Part shown: positions 8,797-17,265 of the stretch, piece after piece
Layout of the letters: every line of letters begins with the position of its first letter
Position numbering within the stretch: position 1 is the stretch's first letter
Source of the DNA: Novosphingobium kaempferiae
Lineage (GTDB): Bacteria > Pseudomonadota > Alphaproteobacteria > Sphingomonadales > Sphingomonadaceae
DNA: 64,000 nucleotides
Direction of reading: 5' to 3'
Assembly: GCF_021227995.1 (NCBI RefSeq)
Contig: NZ_CP089301.1
Coordinates: 2,356,001 to 2,420,000, forward strand
Made by a program: the position numbers and the translations under genes
The notes under the pieces: model-generated
Seen by the model: the letters and a program-made list of their open reading frames with translations, nothing else
The model's database searches: none
What the model was told of the DNA's origin: nothing

Positions 8797-10908
8797 TTAC
8801 GGCGTCGACGACGGGCTTGGTGGGACCGATGATCTCGGTGCGGTTGGTGCGGATGAACCCGGTTCGATGCGCAATCCCTGCCCGTCCAGCTTGACGTCGA
8901 GCGGCACGCCCTCGACGCGAGTGCTCAGAACTGCCTGCCCATCCTCGATGCGAATGTGGTTATCACCACCCACCGGGATATCGCCCAGATCGGGCACGTC
9001 GAGCGGCTGGACGGGCCCATCGGGATCCGCAGCCTTGCGCGACGGCGGCGCGGGTTTCTCGCCCAGCGCCTCACGCATGAAATCGCGCCAGATGCGTGCT
9101 GGTACGGTGCCGCCGGACACGCCCTTGAGCGGCGTGTTGTCATCCTTGCCCACCCACACGCCGACCACCAGATCGCCGGAATAGCCGACGAACAGCGCGT
9201 CGCGATTTTCCTGGCTGGTTCCGGTCTTGCCGAAGTTGGGTCCGCGCAGGATCGCCGCCCTGCCGGTCCCACGATTGACGGTTGCCCGCAGCATCCCCTC
9301 GATCGCCTTGTGATCGCGCGAGGAGAGCGAGCGCTTACCGTCGAGCAGCCAGTCGAACCAACCCGCCTCGGGCACCGGGAAGGCGCGCGGAGCGACCGGG
9401 AAGCTGTTCGCGGCAACACCCGCATAGGCCGAGGTCAGCTCCAGCAGCGTCATGCTCGCCGTGCCGAGTGCAAGGCTGGGGTCGCCCGTCGGCAACGGGG
9501 AGGAAACGCCAAGCCGCCGCGCCATATCGATCACCGCCTCGTCGCCGACCTGATTGAACAGCCGCACCGCCGCCACGTTGCTGGAACGCGCGAAGGCGTC
9601 CTCCAGCGTGATCGTTGGCGAATAGGCGCCACCGGCGTTCTGCGGGCGATAGGAACCGGTCTCGATGGGCGTGTTGGGGATGGTGTCCTCGGGTGTCATC
9701 CCGGACTTGAGCGCGGCGAGATAGACGAACAGCTTGAAGGTCGATCCCGGCTGGCGGCGCGCCTGCGTGACGCGGTTGAACGGACTTTGCGAATAATCGC
9801 GCCCGCCGACCATCGCGACGACCTCGCCATTCCGGCGCATCGCCACCAGCGCGACCTGCGTTCCCGCGCCCGCCTGCCGGATGGCACGGTGCGCCGCGGC
9901 CTGGAGGCGGGAATCGAGCGTGGTGCGATAGGTCTGCCCGGCATAGCCCGCCGCCTCGATCTGGCGCGCCTGAGGGAGCGCCCAGTCGGCGAAATAGGTG
10001 CCGGTCGGCAGCTCGGCGCGGTCACGCACGTCGAGCTTGGGCGTCGGCACCGCCTTGGCCTCGCGTGCGGTCATGTATCCCGCATCGACCATCGCCTGCA
10101 GGACCACACGCATCCGCTTTTGCGAAAGCGCAAAGTTGTTGGTCGGCGCCAGCCGCGAAGGCGCCTTCATCAGTCCTGCGAGCAGCGCAGCCTGACCCGC
10201 GTTCAGCTTCTCGGGCTGGCGGTGAAAGTAGTGCATCGACGCAGCGCGGATGCCGTAGGTATTGTCGCCGAAGTAAGCGTTCGACAGGTAGCGTTCGAGA
10301 ATCTCGTCCTTGCTGAGCCATGCCTCCAGCCAGAAGGCGATCAGCATCTCGCGCGCCTTGCGCGTCATGCTGCGTTCGGCGGTGAGGAACGTGAACTTCG
10401 CCAGTTGTTGCGTGATCGTGGAGCCGCCTTGCGTGCTGCCCCCGGTCAGGTTGCTCAGCGCGGCGCGGGCGATGCCTCGCGGGTCGATACCCCAGTGCGT
10501 GTAGAACCGGCGATCCTCGATCGCGAGGAAAGCCTGCGGGACATGCGCAGGCAAATCCCTGACCTTCACCGGCCCCTCGATAACCGCGCCGTTGCGGGCG
10601 ATCGGCGTGCCGTCGGCGGCGAGAAGGGTGATTTCCGGCGGCGCGATGGGTTGGAGCGACTTCGACAAGGGCGCGGTAACGGCCAGATAGGCGACCATTA
10701 GCACGAACAGCGCCAGCAACCCCGCCAGCGTTCGGACGATGCGCTGCTTCCACGTCCAGCGCTGCCACGGCAGGCGTCGCCACAGCCAGCGCCACGCCCG
10801 TCCCGGCCAGCTACGCCAACCCGTATTGCCGGACAGGGGTGTCTCGACGAGCACGTTGTCGAGCTCGGGCGTGCGGGAATCTGCGGCTATGTGGCGGGAA
10901 AGCTCCAT
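8797..10908 (-). CDS. Class A penicillin-binding protein (PBP1-type transglycosylase/transpeptidase)
   Basis: 703 residues. A cytoplasmic tail rich in Trp/Arg is followed by one transmembrane helix at ~60-80. GT51 motifs: EDRRFYTHWGID with catalytic Glu at ~131, GGSTITQQLAK, REMLIAFWLEAWLSKDEIL and YLSNAYFGDNTYGI. Transpeptidase motifs: STFK (~388), SSNVAAV and KTGTS (~561). It therefore polymerises and crosslinks peptidoglycan in the periplasm. After the transpeptidase there is a proline-rich C-terminal tail of ~85 residues. The tail codes APRSSVPPSP with a 20-bp stretch identical to the origin repeat (see 8822-8841), and RepA has the same APRSSVP peptide. The 3' end is 7 bp from the convergent Lrp gene. 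Confidence 0.94.
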   Translation of the reverse strand: MELSRHIAADSRTPELDNVLVETPLSGNTGWRSWPGRAWRWLWRRLPWQRWTWKQRIVRTLAGLLALFVLMVAYLAVTAPLSKSLQPIAPPEITLLAADGTPIARNGAVIEGPVKVRDLPAHVPQAFLAIEDRRFYTHWGIDPRGIARAALSNLTGGSTQGGSTITQQLAKFTFLTAERSMTRKAREMLIAFWLEAWLSKDEILERYLSNAYFGDNTYGIRAASMHYFHRQPEKLNAGQAALLAGLMKAPSRLAPTNNFALSQKRMRVVLQAMVDAGYMTAREAKAVPTPKLDVRDRAELPTGTYFADWALPQARQIEAAGYAGQTYRTTLDSRLQAAAHRAIRQAGAGTQVALVAMRRNGEVVAMVGGRDYSQSPFNRVTQARRQPGSTFKLFVYLAALKSGMTPEDTIPNTPIETGSYRPQNAGGAYSPTITLEDAFARSSNVAAVRLFNQVGDEAVIDMARRLGVSSPLPTGDPSLALGTASMTLLELTSAYAGVAANSFPVAPRAFPVPEAGWFDWLLDGKRSLSSRDHKAIEGMLRATVNRGTGRAAILRGPNFGKTGTSQENRDALFVGYSGDLVVGVWVGKDDNTPLKGVSGGTVPARIWRDFMREALGEKPAPPSRKAADPDGPVQPLDVPDLGDIPVGGDNHIRIEDGQAVLSTRVEGVPLDVKLDGQGLRIEPGSSAPTAPRSSVPPSPSSTP
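8822..8841 (+). repeat. Exact copy of the replication-origin repeat inside the PBP gene
   Basis: GGGACCGATGATCTCGGTGC is identical over 20 bp to the copy within repA (reverse complement of 21207-21226). Its 16-bp core CCGATGATCTCGGTGC matches the copies at 19780, 19883 and 20060 (inverted). A chance exact match of this length in 64 kb is not plausible. It lies in coding sequence (the PBP C-terminal tail, read on the minus strand), roughly 11 kb from the origin cluster. Confidence 0.8.
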
Positions 10909-10964
10909 TGCCGCCTGCGTTTAGCCGATTCTCCGGCCAAGCGCATCCGCGCTTTCGACGAAGG

Positions 10965-10989
10965 TCGTCCCGGGCTCGGCCCGGGACGA
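10965..10989 (-). terminator. Perfect GC-rich hairpin downstream of mscS
   Basis: TCGTCCCGGGC and GCCCGGGACGA form an 11-bp perfect stem with a 3-nt loop. It begins 5 bp past the stop of the MscS-type gene and precedes the PBP gene on the same strand. There is no U-tract, so it may terminate weakly or stabilise the mRNA end. Confidence 0.5.
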
Positions 10990-10993
10990 GCGA

Positions 10994-12160
10994 TCAGTGG
11001 GCGCCTTCGCTTTCGTGATACGGCATGACCAGCGTACCGTCGGGCGCGGCGGTATAGCTGATCTGTGTGGGATAGGGGATCGAGATGCCTTCCTGCGCAA
11101 AACGCCGGACGATGGCCACCATCAGCCGGTCACGCAGCGGGTGCGCGACATTCCAGTCCCTGCCCGGCACGTCGACGAGCAGGCTGAAATCGAGCGAACT
11201 TGCCCCGAACGTCTCGAAGCCTGCACGCGCTGCCTTGCCGCCTTCCGCCTCGACCAGTTCCCGGAGGATGTCAGGCACGCGCGCCAGCTTCTCCGGCGGC
11301 GTTTCATAGGCAACGCCGATGGTGAACGGCAGGCGGATGTGATCGCGTCCGCTGACGTTGAGAATCTCCATGTCGAGCAGCTTCTTGTTCGAGATGATCC
11401 GCAACTCGCCGGTGTAGGCGCGCACGCGCGTGGACTTGAGGCCGATCGCCTCGATCACGCCTGAGCTGGTGCCGAAGCTGATCTGGTCTCCCTTGGAGAA
11501 GGGCCGGTCGAAGATGATCGCCAAGGCCGCGAAGAGGTCCGCAAAGATACCCTGCGCGGCCAGACCGATGGCGATGCCGCCGACACCGAGGCCCGCGACG
11601 AGGCCGGTCACGTTGACCCCGATGTTGTCGAGCAGCACGACCGCCGCGACCGCGAACACGGCGACGCTCACCAGCAGGCGGATCAAGCCCATCGCGTTGA
11701 TGATCGCCTCGCCCTTGAAGTGCTCGCCCGAGGTCTTGTGCTCGATGGCGCCGAGGATGAACTCGCGCGCCCAGATCGCGCCCTGCATCACCGCTGCCAG
11801 CGTGAACAGGAACGTCACCAGCCTGTCGATCATGGGCGGGGTCTGCGCATATCCGTCCACCGCGCGGATCGCGACCATGATGATGAAGTAATTGGTCGTC
11901 TTGGTCACCACCCGGCCAAGGATGGTCAGCCAGTCGCCCCGCCCGCGCTCTGCCCGGCACAGGCGCGCGCCGAGGCCGCGCAGCGCATAGAGCGCCGAGA
12001 CTATGGCGACCGCGATGCCGATCGCGATGATGATCTGGAGCCAGTAGGCCTGGAACCAGGTCACGGTGGCGTTGGACAGGTCGTGCAGTTGCCCCTGCAC
12101 GTCCGGTACGGCCGCCCTGGTCGGCGTGACCGCGGCTTCGGTTGTCTTGCTTGCGCTCAT
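10994..12160 (-). CDS. MscS family mechanosensitive ion channel
   Basis: 388 residues from the ATG at 12160 (MSASKTTEAAVTPTR); an upstream GTG at 12202 is in frame. Four to five N-terminal hydrophobic segments lead to the pore helix VTGLVAGLGVGGIAIGLAAQGIFADLFAALAIIFDRPFSKGD, the TM3 signature of MscS with alternating Gly/Ala packing residues. The C-terminal beta/alpha-beta domains follow (SGVIEAIGLKSTRVRAYTGELRIISNKKL). It should release solutes on hypo-osmotic shock. It stands alone between hairpin 10965-10989 and the SDR gene; nothing in the sequence shows its regulation. Confidence 0.92.
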   Translation of the reverse strand: MSASKTTEAAVTPTRAAVPDVQGQLHDLSNATVTWFQAYWLQIIIAIGIAVAIVSALYALRGLGARLCRAERGRGDWLTILGRVVTKTTNYFIIMVAIRAVDGYAQTPPMIDRLVTFLFTLAAVMQGAIWAREFILGAIEHKTSGEHFKGEAIINAMGLIRLLVSVAVFAVAAVVLLDNIGVNVTGLVAGLGVGGIAIGLAAQGIFADLFAALAIIFDRPFSKGDQISFGTSSGVIEAIGLKSTRVRAYTGELRIISNKKLLDMEILNVSGRDHIRLPFTIGVAYETPPEKLARVPDILRELVEAEGGKAARAGFETFGASSLDFSLLVDVPGRDWNVAHPLRDRLMVAIVRRFAQEGISIPYPTQISYTAAPDGTLVMPYHESEGAH

Positions 12161-12362
12161 CGCGTGCTCGTAATCCTGCGTCTGTGGGCCGGAAAGCGTC
12201 ACGGTGCGACCCGTGTCGGCCCTGGGGAAGACGCACGCGCACTAGGAATGCGCGGCGTCGGCGCGGGCCTGTCCAATCGACCGGCGCCCGGATTGTTCCC
12301 GTATCGACGCGGTTCCCGGGGGTCAAATCTTGCGTCTGCGCAAAATCCCCGGAAGGGAGCGG

Positions 12363-13127
12363 CTAGTCTGCGGTCCATCCCCCATCGACGACAAGGCTGG
12401 TCCCCGTCATCATCGCCGAGGCATCCGAGGCGAGGAACAGCACCGCGCCCATCAGGTCTTCCACGGTGCCGAGGCGGCCCAACTTGATCTTGGCGAGCAC
12501 GCTGGAGAGAAACGCCTCGTCCTCGAAAAACGGCCTGGTCATCGGCGTCTCGATGAAAGTTGGCGCGATGGTGTTGGAGCGGATGCCATGTGCTGCGAGG
12601 TCCAGCGCCATGGCCTTGCTCATGCCCTCCAGTGCCCACTTGGAAGCACAATAAAGCGAACGGTTGGGGCCGCCGACGTGACCCATCTGCGATCCCATGT
12701 GGATCAGGCTGCCCCCCTCCCCGGCTGCCATCATCGCCCGAACGCAGGATTGGGCGACGAAGAAGGCGCTCTTGAGGTTGAGGTCGAGCACAGCGTCATA
12801 ATCCTCGACGGTGACGTCCCACAGCGGCTTGGGCCGATTGGTGCCCGCATTGTTGACAAGCACATGAAACGCCGGACGTTCCGCGAAGAAGGCATCGACG
12901 GCCGCAAGGTCGGACACGTCCAGCGTCGCCGCCTCTGCGCTGCCGCCCTGCGCCACGATCCCTGCCGCCGCGGCCTCGATCTCGACCCCGGTCCGCGCGA
13001 CCAGCGTCACTTCCGCGCCCGCCTGTGCCAGAGCGGCGGCAGCGGCAAATCCGATACCCCTGCCCGCCCCCGTCACCACGGCGCGCCGTCCATCGAGGCG
13101 AAGGCTGGGCGTGACGGGCAGTTTCAT
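12363..13127 (-). CDS. Short-chain dehydrogenase/reductase (SDR)
   Basis: 254 residues of the classical SDR family. The cofactor motif is VVTGAGRGIG at ~residues 17-26; NNAG is present; the catalytic Ser (HMGSQ), Tyr and Lys (YCASK) are at ~143, 159 and 163; the C-terminus is GTSLVVDGGWTAD. Arg residues after the first strand (VARTG) fit NADP or NAD. The closest textbook relatives are gluconate 5-dehydrogenase-like oxidoreductases; the substrate cannot be read from sequence. It is 65 bp downstream of the HisD-like gene on the same strand and probably acts on the same carbon source, under the LacI regulator at 14734. Confidence 0.92.
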   Translation of the reverse strand: MKLPVTPSLRLDGRRAVVTGAGRGIGFAAAAALAQAGAEVTLVARTGVEIEAAAAGIVAQGGSAEAATLDVSDLAAVDAFFAERPAFHVLVNNAGTNRPKPLWDVTVEDYDAVLDLNLKSAFFVAQSCVRAMMAAGEGGSLIHMGSQMGHVGGPNRSLYCASKWALEGMSKAMALDLAAHGIRSNTIAPTFIETPMTRPFFEDEAFLSSVLAKIKLGRLGTVEDLMGAVLFLASDASAMMTGTSLVVDGGWTAD

Positions 13128-13192
13128 CGGCTAACTCCTTGGATATGCGCGGACAGACAAGAGCGCTGAGCCCCGTCTGTCCACCCCTGATA

Positions 13193-14524
13193 TCAGGCGA
13201 TCGTCAGCGGCGTGGGCTCCGCCTGCCCGGCGTAAGGCACCTCGCGGCCACCGAACCGACGCACGCGGATGTTTGCCTGTTCGCCATGCCCGGCAAAGCC
13301 CTCCAGCGCGCAGAGACGGCTGCAATACTCGCCGATCAGCGCCGAAGCCTCGTCGGTTAGGACGCGCTGGTAAGTGCAGGTCTTCAGGAACTTGCCCACC
13401 CAAAGGCCACCCGTGTAGCGCGCGGACTTCTTCGTCGGCAGCGTATGATTGGTGCCGATCACCTTGTCGCCGAAGCTGACATTGGTGCGCTTGCCAAGGA
13501 ACAGCGCGCCATAGTTCGTCATGTGGCGCAGGAAGTAGTCGGGGTCGGCGGTCATGACCTGAACGTGCTCGGAAGCGATCTCGTCGGCGATCGCGACCAT
13601 TTCGTCGTAACTGTCCGCCACGATTACCTCGCCAAAGGTATCCCATGCCTTGCGCGCATGGTCGGCAGTGGGGAGGATTTCCAGCAGGCGCTCGATCTCG
13701 GCCATCGTCTCGCGCGCGAACTTCTCCGAATTGGTGAGCAGGACGCCCGGGCTGTCGGGGCCGTGTTCGACCTGGCCGAGAATGTCGGTCGCAGCGATCT
13801 CCCGGTCGCAACCGATCTCGTCGGCGATGATGAGCGTCTCGGTCGGACCGGCGAACAGGTCGATGCCGACCCGGCCGTAGAGCTGCCGCTTGGCCTCCGC
13901 CACGAAGGCGTTGCCGGGGCCGACAAGGATGTCCACCGGGTCGATCGTCTCGGTGCCGAGCGCCATTGCCCCCACCGCCTGGATGCCGCCGAGCGCGTAG
14001 ATCGCATCCGCACCCGCCAGCGCCTGTGCCGCCACGATCGCGCGTGCAGGCTTGCCCTGGAATGGCGGCGCGCAAGTGATGACGCGCTTCACACCAGCCA
14101 CCTTGGCGGTGATGACGCTCATGTGCGCCGAAGCGAGCAGCGGATACTTGCCGCCGGGAACGTAGCAGCCTGCCGAATTGAGAGGGATGTTCCTGTGACC
14201 GAGCACCACGCCGGGCAGCGTTTCGACCTCGACATCCTTCATGCTCTCGCGCTGGATGATGGCGAAGTTGCGGACTTGCGTTTGCGCAAATTCGATGTCC
14301 TTGCGCTCTTGCCGGGACAGGCTTTCCACGCAAGCGTCGATCTCGGATTGGCTGAGGCGATAGTCCTCGCGATCCCAGCCGTCGAACCTGTTGCTCATGT
14401 CGCGCACAGCCGCATCGCCCCGCGCCTCGATATCGGCGAGCGCGGCTTCCACGATATCGCGCACCTTGCGGTCCGCATCGGCCTTGGCCTCCGCGCTTGC
14501 GCCACGCTTGAGATAGATCGCCAT
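13193..14524 (-). CDS. Histidinol dehydrogenase-family dehydrogenase (HisD/HpsN type), catabolic paralogue
   Basis: 443 residues, full length for the HisD family. Zinc and catalytic residues are all visible: Gln and His in LGQVEHGPD (~250-253), Glu-His in ASEHVQV (~318), Asp in [13 protein letters not shown] (~351) and His in FAGHGEQ (~413). [10 protein letters not shown] is also conserved. HisD oxidises L-histidinol; paralogues such as HpsN oxidise 2,3-dihydroxypropane-1-sulfonate. The setting, next to an SDR and divergent from a LacI regulator rather than in a his operon, argues for a catabolic role on a polyol-like or sulfonate substrate. No sulfolyase or transporter is adjacent, so the sulfonate option is only a suggestion. 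Confidence 0.92.
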   Translation of the reverse strand: MAIYLKRGASAEAKADADRKVRDIVEAALADIEARGDAAVRDMSNRFDGWDREDYRLSQSEIDACVESLSRQERKDIEFAQTQVRNFAIIQRESMKDVEVETLPGVVLGHRNIPLNSAGCYVPGGKYPLLASAHMSVITAKVAGVKRVITCAPPFQGKPARAIVAAQALAGADAIYALGGIQAVGAMALGTETIDPVDILVGPGNAFVAEAKRQLYGRVGIDLFAGPTETLIIADEIGCDREIAATDILGQVEHGPDSPGVLLTNSEKFARETMAEIERLLEILPTADHARKAWDTFGEVIVADSYDEMVAIADEIASEHVQVMTADPDYFLRHMTNYGALFLGKRTNVSFGDKVIGTNHTLPTKKSARYTGGLWVGKFLKTCTYQRVLTDEASALIGEYCSRLCALEGFAGHGEQANIRVRRFGGREVPYAGQAEPTPLTIA

Positions 14525-14578
14525 CGAACTTGCTCCTGCTTTCGACCGGTGTGTTCAGCACCCGGCCGATATATTTTG

Positions 14579-14670
14579 CATACATATGCATGTATGATGC
14601 GGAAGCATGCGACGCGACGGTGGGATAAGCTGATAATCGCCTGATGAGAATCCCCGCATGCATATGCACC
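14579..14670. promoter_or_regulatory. Two putative LacI-type operators between the HisD-like and lacI-like genes
   Basis: CATACAT-ATGC-ATGTATG at 14579-14596 is an 18-bp near-palindrome. A second site, GCATGCATATGCACC at 14656-14670, contains the same ATATGCATG core on the other strand. Both lie in the 209-bp divergent intergenic region, where a LacI-family repressor would be expected to bind, and they are 75 bp apart. Assignment to the neighbouring regulator is inferred. Confidence 0.55.
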
Positions 14671-14733
14671 AAACCGCCTCCGCTGCGTCCTGCAACGTTG
14701 ACCGGAACGGCGAACTCCCGATAGGTGATGCCC

Positions 14734-15765
14734 ATGGAACCGGACAAAGAGCCCGTCTCGGCCTTCGATGTGGCGCGTGAGGCCGGGGTCTCGCAATCGG
14801 CAGTCTCCCGGGCGTTCACCCCGGGCGCCAGCGTTGCTGTCGAGACGCGGGAACGGATTCTCACGACAGCCGAAAAGCTCGGCTATCGACCCAATCCGCT
14901 GGCGCGCGCGCTTCTTCGCGGACGTTCGAACATCGTCGGCGTGGGCGTCGGCGATCTTGCCAACCCGTTTTTCGTCCAGACATTGCAACTACTCGCCGAT
15001 GCTCTCGATGCGGCAGGGCTGCGGCTTATGTTATTCCCCGCGCAAGGCGGCTCGCAGGCCGAACCTTCGGTCAGCGAAATCCTGCATTATCGCATCGACG
15101 CGCTGGTGCTGCTCTCGGTAAGCCCTTCCTCCGACCTCACCGAGCAATGCCGCCGTGCGCGGGTGCCTGTGATCCACTTCAACCGCACCACCCCCGCACG
15201 CGACGCGTCATGCGTGGTCGGCGACAACAGCACCGGCGCTCGGGCCATCGCCGCTCACCTGCTGGCGGGAGGCCACCTGTCGCTCGCCTTCATCGCCGGT
15301 ACGGCGGACTCCTCCACCAATGCGGAGCGAGAGGCCGGTTTCTGCGGCTATCTCGCCGAGCACGGCGCCCCGCCGCCGATCCGGGAGTACGGCGAATACG
15401 CCTTCGAACAGAGCATGGCGGCCGCCCGCAGACTCCTGCTGCGCAAGGATCGACCCGACGCCATCTTCTGCGCGAACGACACCATGGCCATTGCCGCCAT
15501 CACCGTCGCCCGTCACGAATTCGGTCTGGACGTCGGCCGCGAGGTTTCGATCGCCGGATACGACGATGTGCCCATGGCCGCATGGCCCGGCTTCGCCCTC
15601 ACTACTTTTTCGCAACCCGCAACGCAGATGGTCGAGGCCACGGTTCGCCTGATCCTTGCACTGCGAGCGGTTTCAGATGGCCACGAACGGGTCGTGTGTC
15701 CCGGAGAACTGGTAGTCCGCAGCAGCACGCGACCGGTAGGGCGAGGCTCTTGTCCAAGGCGTTGA
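14734..15765 (+). CDS. LacI family transcriptional regulator
   Basis: 343 residues from the ATG at 14734; ATG 14728 and GTG 14725 are also in frame, and AGGTGA at 14723 suits 14734. The N-terminal HTH is SAFDVAREAGVSQSAVSRAFTPG, with the hinge helix in NPLARALLRGRSNIVGV. The periplasmic-binding-protein-like effector domain has DLANPFF, FIAGTADSSTNAER, PDAIFCANDTMAIAAI and SIAGYDDVPMAAW. It is divergent from the HisD-like/SDR genes and is their likely repressor. Confidence 0.93.
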   Translation: MEPDKEPVSAFDVAREAGVSQSAVSRAFTPGASVAVETRERILTTAEKLGYRPNPLARALLRGRSNIVGVGVGDLANPFFVQTLQLLADALDAAGLRLMLFPAQGGSQAEPSVSEILHYRIDALVLLSVSPSSDLTEQCRRARVPVIHFNRTTPARDASCVVGDNSTGARAIAAHLLAGGHLSLAFIAGTADSSTNAEREAGFCGYLAEHGAPPPIREYGEYAFEQSMAAARRLLLRKDRPDAIFCANDTMAIAAITVARHEFGLDVGREVSIAGYDDVPMAAWPGFALTTFSQPATQMVEATVRLILALRAVSDGHERVVCPGELVVRSSTRPVGRGSCPRR

Positions 15766-15806
15766 GAGCATCGACGGCACCCACTTTTCAGCGCATGCAA
15801 CCTCCT

Positions 15807-15832
15807 GTATATCTTAATCAGATTAGATATAC
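15807..15832. promoter_or_regulatory. AT-rich 26-bp near-perfect palindrome upstream of the DUF1612-like gene
   Basis: The arms GTATATC and GATATAC flank TAATC-A-GATTA, so nearly the whole 26 bp is self-complementary. It lies 37 bp upstream of the GTG start at 15870 in a short intergenic stretch that is markedly more AT-rich than its surroundings. It could be an operator (perhaps for the HTH protein downstream) or a terminator for the lacI-like gene. Confidence 0.5.
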
Positions 15833-15869
15833 TTATGGTACAGAAAATGCTGATTTGTAGCGATTTTTC

Positions 15870-17000
15870 GTGAGCGATTCATGGCTTTCGGAGCCGCGCG
15901 GCATCCTTAAGTGCGAGGCTGACGCAATGTTCCGGCTCGGCCAATTGGACGGAGCCCTGCGCCATTGCACACCGGCAACACGCCGAATCTTCGCCGGGAA
16001 AGTACTCAGGAGCACTCTCGTTTCAGCCCTGCGGCAAGAGGGCCATGCCTTCACCGATCTGCGATTTCAAGCCTGGTTCGCAGGGCTCGCAACGCTGTCG
16101 GATACGCCTGCGCGCCACGCCCGGTCTCCCCGGGCCATGGGCGACGCGATACTCATGGAATTGACCCATAGTGCCTGGCAGGATCTTGCCGGCCTAGCCG
16201 CTCGGCTGATACGGGCATTCCTGGCACCGCGGGATCTCGATACCGACAATGCCCATGAAGCCGCGCTCGACGTCATCGCGCAAGCCCGCGTTCTCATAAG
16301 CGCCGGGCTCGCATCGCACTCCAGTTCCCCCCTCGCATCGCTCGAAAGACTCCATCACGATCTCGCGACGAGCGTGACCTTCGCCCGCGCGGAGCCTGTT
16401 CCAACGCAGTCATTGACGGGGCGTCGAAGTGGAAATGTCGAGCCCGCTGCATCGCCTCGATGGGCGGTTGAAATGCTGGCGGGAGAATGGTTGCACCGTC
16501 AAGGCGCCCTGCCCTTCCCGATCCCCCTGCCCGACCTGATCCGATTGAACAGCCTGTCGGGTACTGCATCCGAAGCAAGGCAGGCGCGAGCGGCTGCGCT
16601 GGAGAGCGTTGCTCGGCAATTCAGCACCGCGGTCGCCGATTGCGCACGATTGGCGGCATCGCCCGACAAGGCGCTCGAACTGCGCAGCACTTCGCGAGCA
16701 CCGGCGCTGTTCGAACTGCTCGCGGGGTTCGGTGCAATGCGATCCACGCAACTCGAAACCGTGATCGGTGCATCGCGCCTCGGCGTGCGCGGCATGCTCG
16801 ATACGCTCCTCTCCGCAGGGATGGTCGAGCGCACCAAAGTCGCCGGTGCCTACCTCTTCGACGCGGCGCATCCATCGAAGCTGGAAATCCCATCCCCGGA
16901 GGCGAGCAATGCGCCGGCGTTCTCCACCGCCGCGCTGGACGAGTACGATGCTTCTCTGGCCGACCTAGATCGACTGCTGGACAACAAACACGACCGATGA
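15870..17000 (+). CDS. DUF1612-like plasmid-associated protein with C-terminal helix-turn-helix
   Basis: 376 residues from a GTG at 15870; an internal ATG at 15927 is possible. The protein is mostly helical. The C-terminal segment LFELLAGFGAMRSTQLETVIGASRLGVRGMLDTLLSAGMVERTKVAGAYLF is a winged-helix/HTH pattern, matching the C-terminal HTH of the DUF1612 family, which is frequent on rhizobial and sphingomonad plasmids. No enzymatic motif is seen and the function is unknown. It is convergent with parB, and its stop codon lies inside an origin-like repeat (16994-17010), so it probably belongs to the replicon backbone. Confidence 0.68.
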   Translation: MSDSWLSEPRGILKCEADAMFRLGQLDGALRHCTPATRRIFAGKVLRSTLVSALRQEGHAFTDLRFQAWFAGLATLSDTPARHARSPRAMGDAILMELTHSAWQDLAGLAARLIRAFLAPRDLDTDNAHEAALDVIAQARVLISAGLASHSSSPLASLERLHHDLATSVTFARAEPVPTQSLTGRRSGNVEPAASPRWAVEMLAGEWLHRQGALPFPIPLPDLIRLNSLSGTASEARQARAAALESVARQFSTAVADCARLAASPDKALELRSTSRAPALFELLAGFGAMRSTQLETVIGASRLGVRGMLDTLLSAGMVERTKVAGAYLFDAAHPSKLEIPSPEASNAPAFSTAALDEYDASLADLDRLLDNKHDR

Positions 17001-17010
17001 ACTCCGAGCC
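16994..17010 (+). repeat. Diverged copy of the origin repeat at the DUF1612-like stop codon
   Basis: CCGATGAACTCCGAGCC differs at one base from the copy at 19716 (CCGATGATCTCCGAGCC) and is followed by CGATTGCG, like the CGTTTTGCC/CGTTTGCC tail of the 19716 and 21492 copies. The TGA stop of the upstream gene is part of the motif. Confidence 0.55.
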
Positions 17011-17063
17011 GATTGCGAGATAGGAGCGCTCAAGATCGTATCCCTCGTCCCTCTGATACCGTG

Positions 17064-17084
17064 TTTTGCGGCTCAGCTGCAAAA
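17064..17084. terminator. Inverted repeat between the convergent DUF1612-like and parB genes
   Basis: TTTTGC-GGCTCAGCT-GCAAAA is a nearly perfect 21-bp inverted repeat, with A/T tracts on both sides of the stem. It sits between two converging genes and could work as a bidirectional terminator. The rest of 17011-17265 shows no gene. Confidence 0.4.
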
Positions 17085-17265
17085 TTTCGAGCGCCAGAAA
17101 CGCCCCTTAGAGAGCCAATCCAGGACCAGATGTCACTGAGGGTCACAAACCGCCCTCACGCGCTGTAAGAGGCCCCAAAGGCAAATTCAGCAACGCCGGG
17201 CCAATTCGCGGCCAACGAACCTCGAAAAAGAAGCCTTGCCTCGATTGGCGACGCAGACGGGCCGA

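Noticed and set aside
13193..14524. Biosynthetic histidinol dehydrogenase (hisD)
   Set aside because: No other his genes nearby; the SDR and LacI neighbours argue for a catabolic paralogue, so no hisD symbol was assigned.
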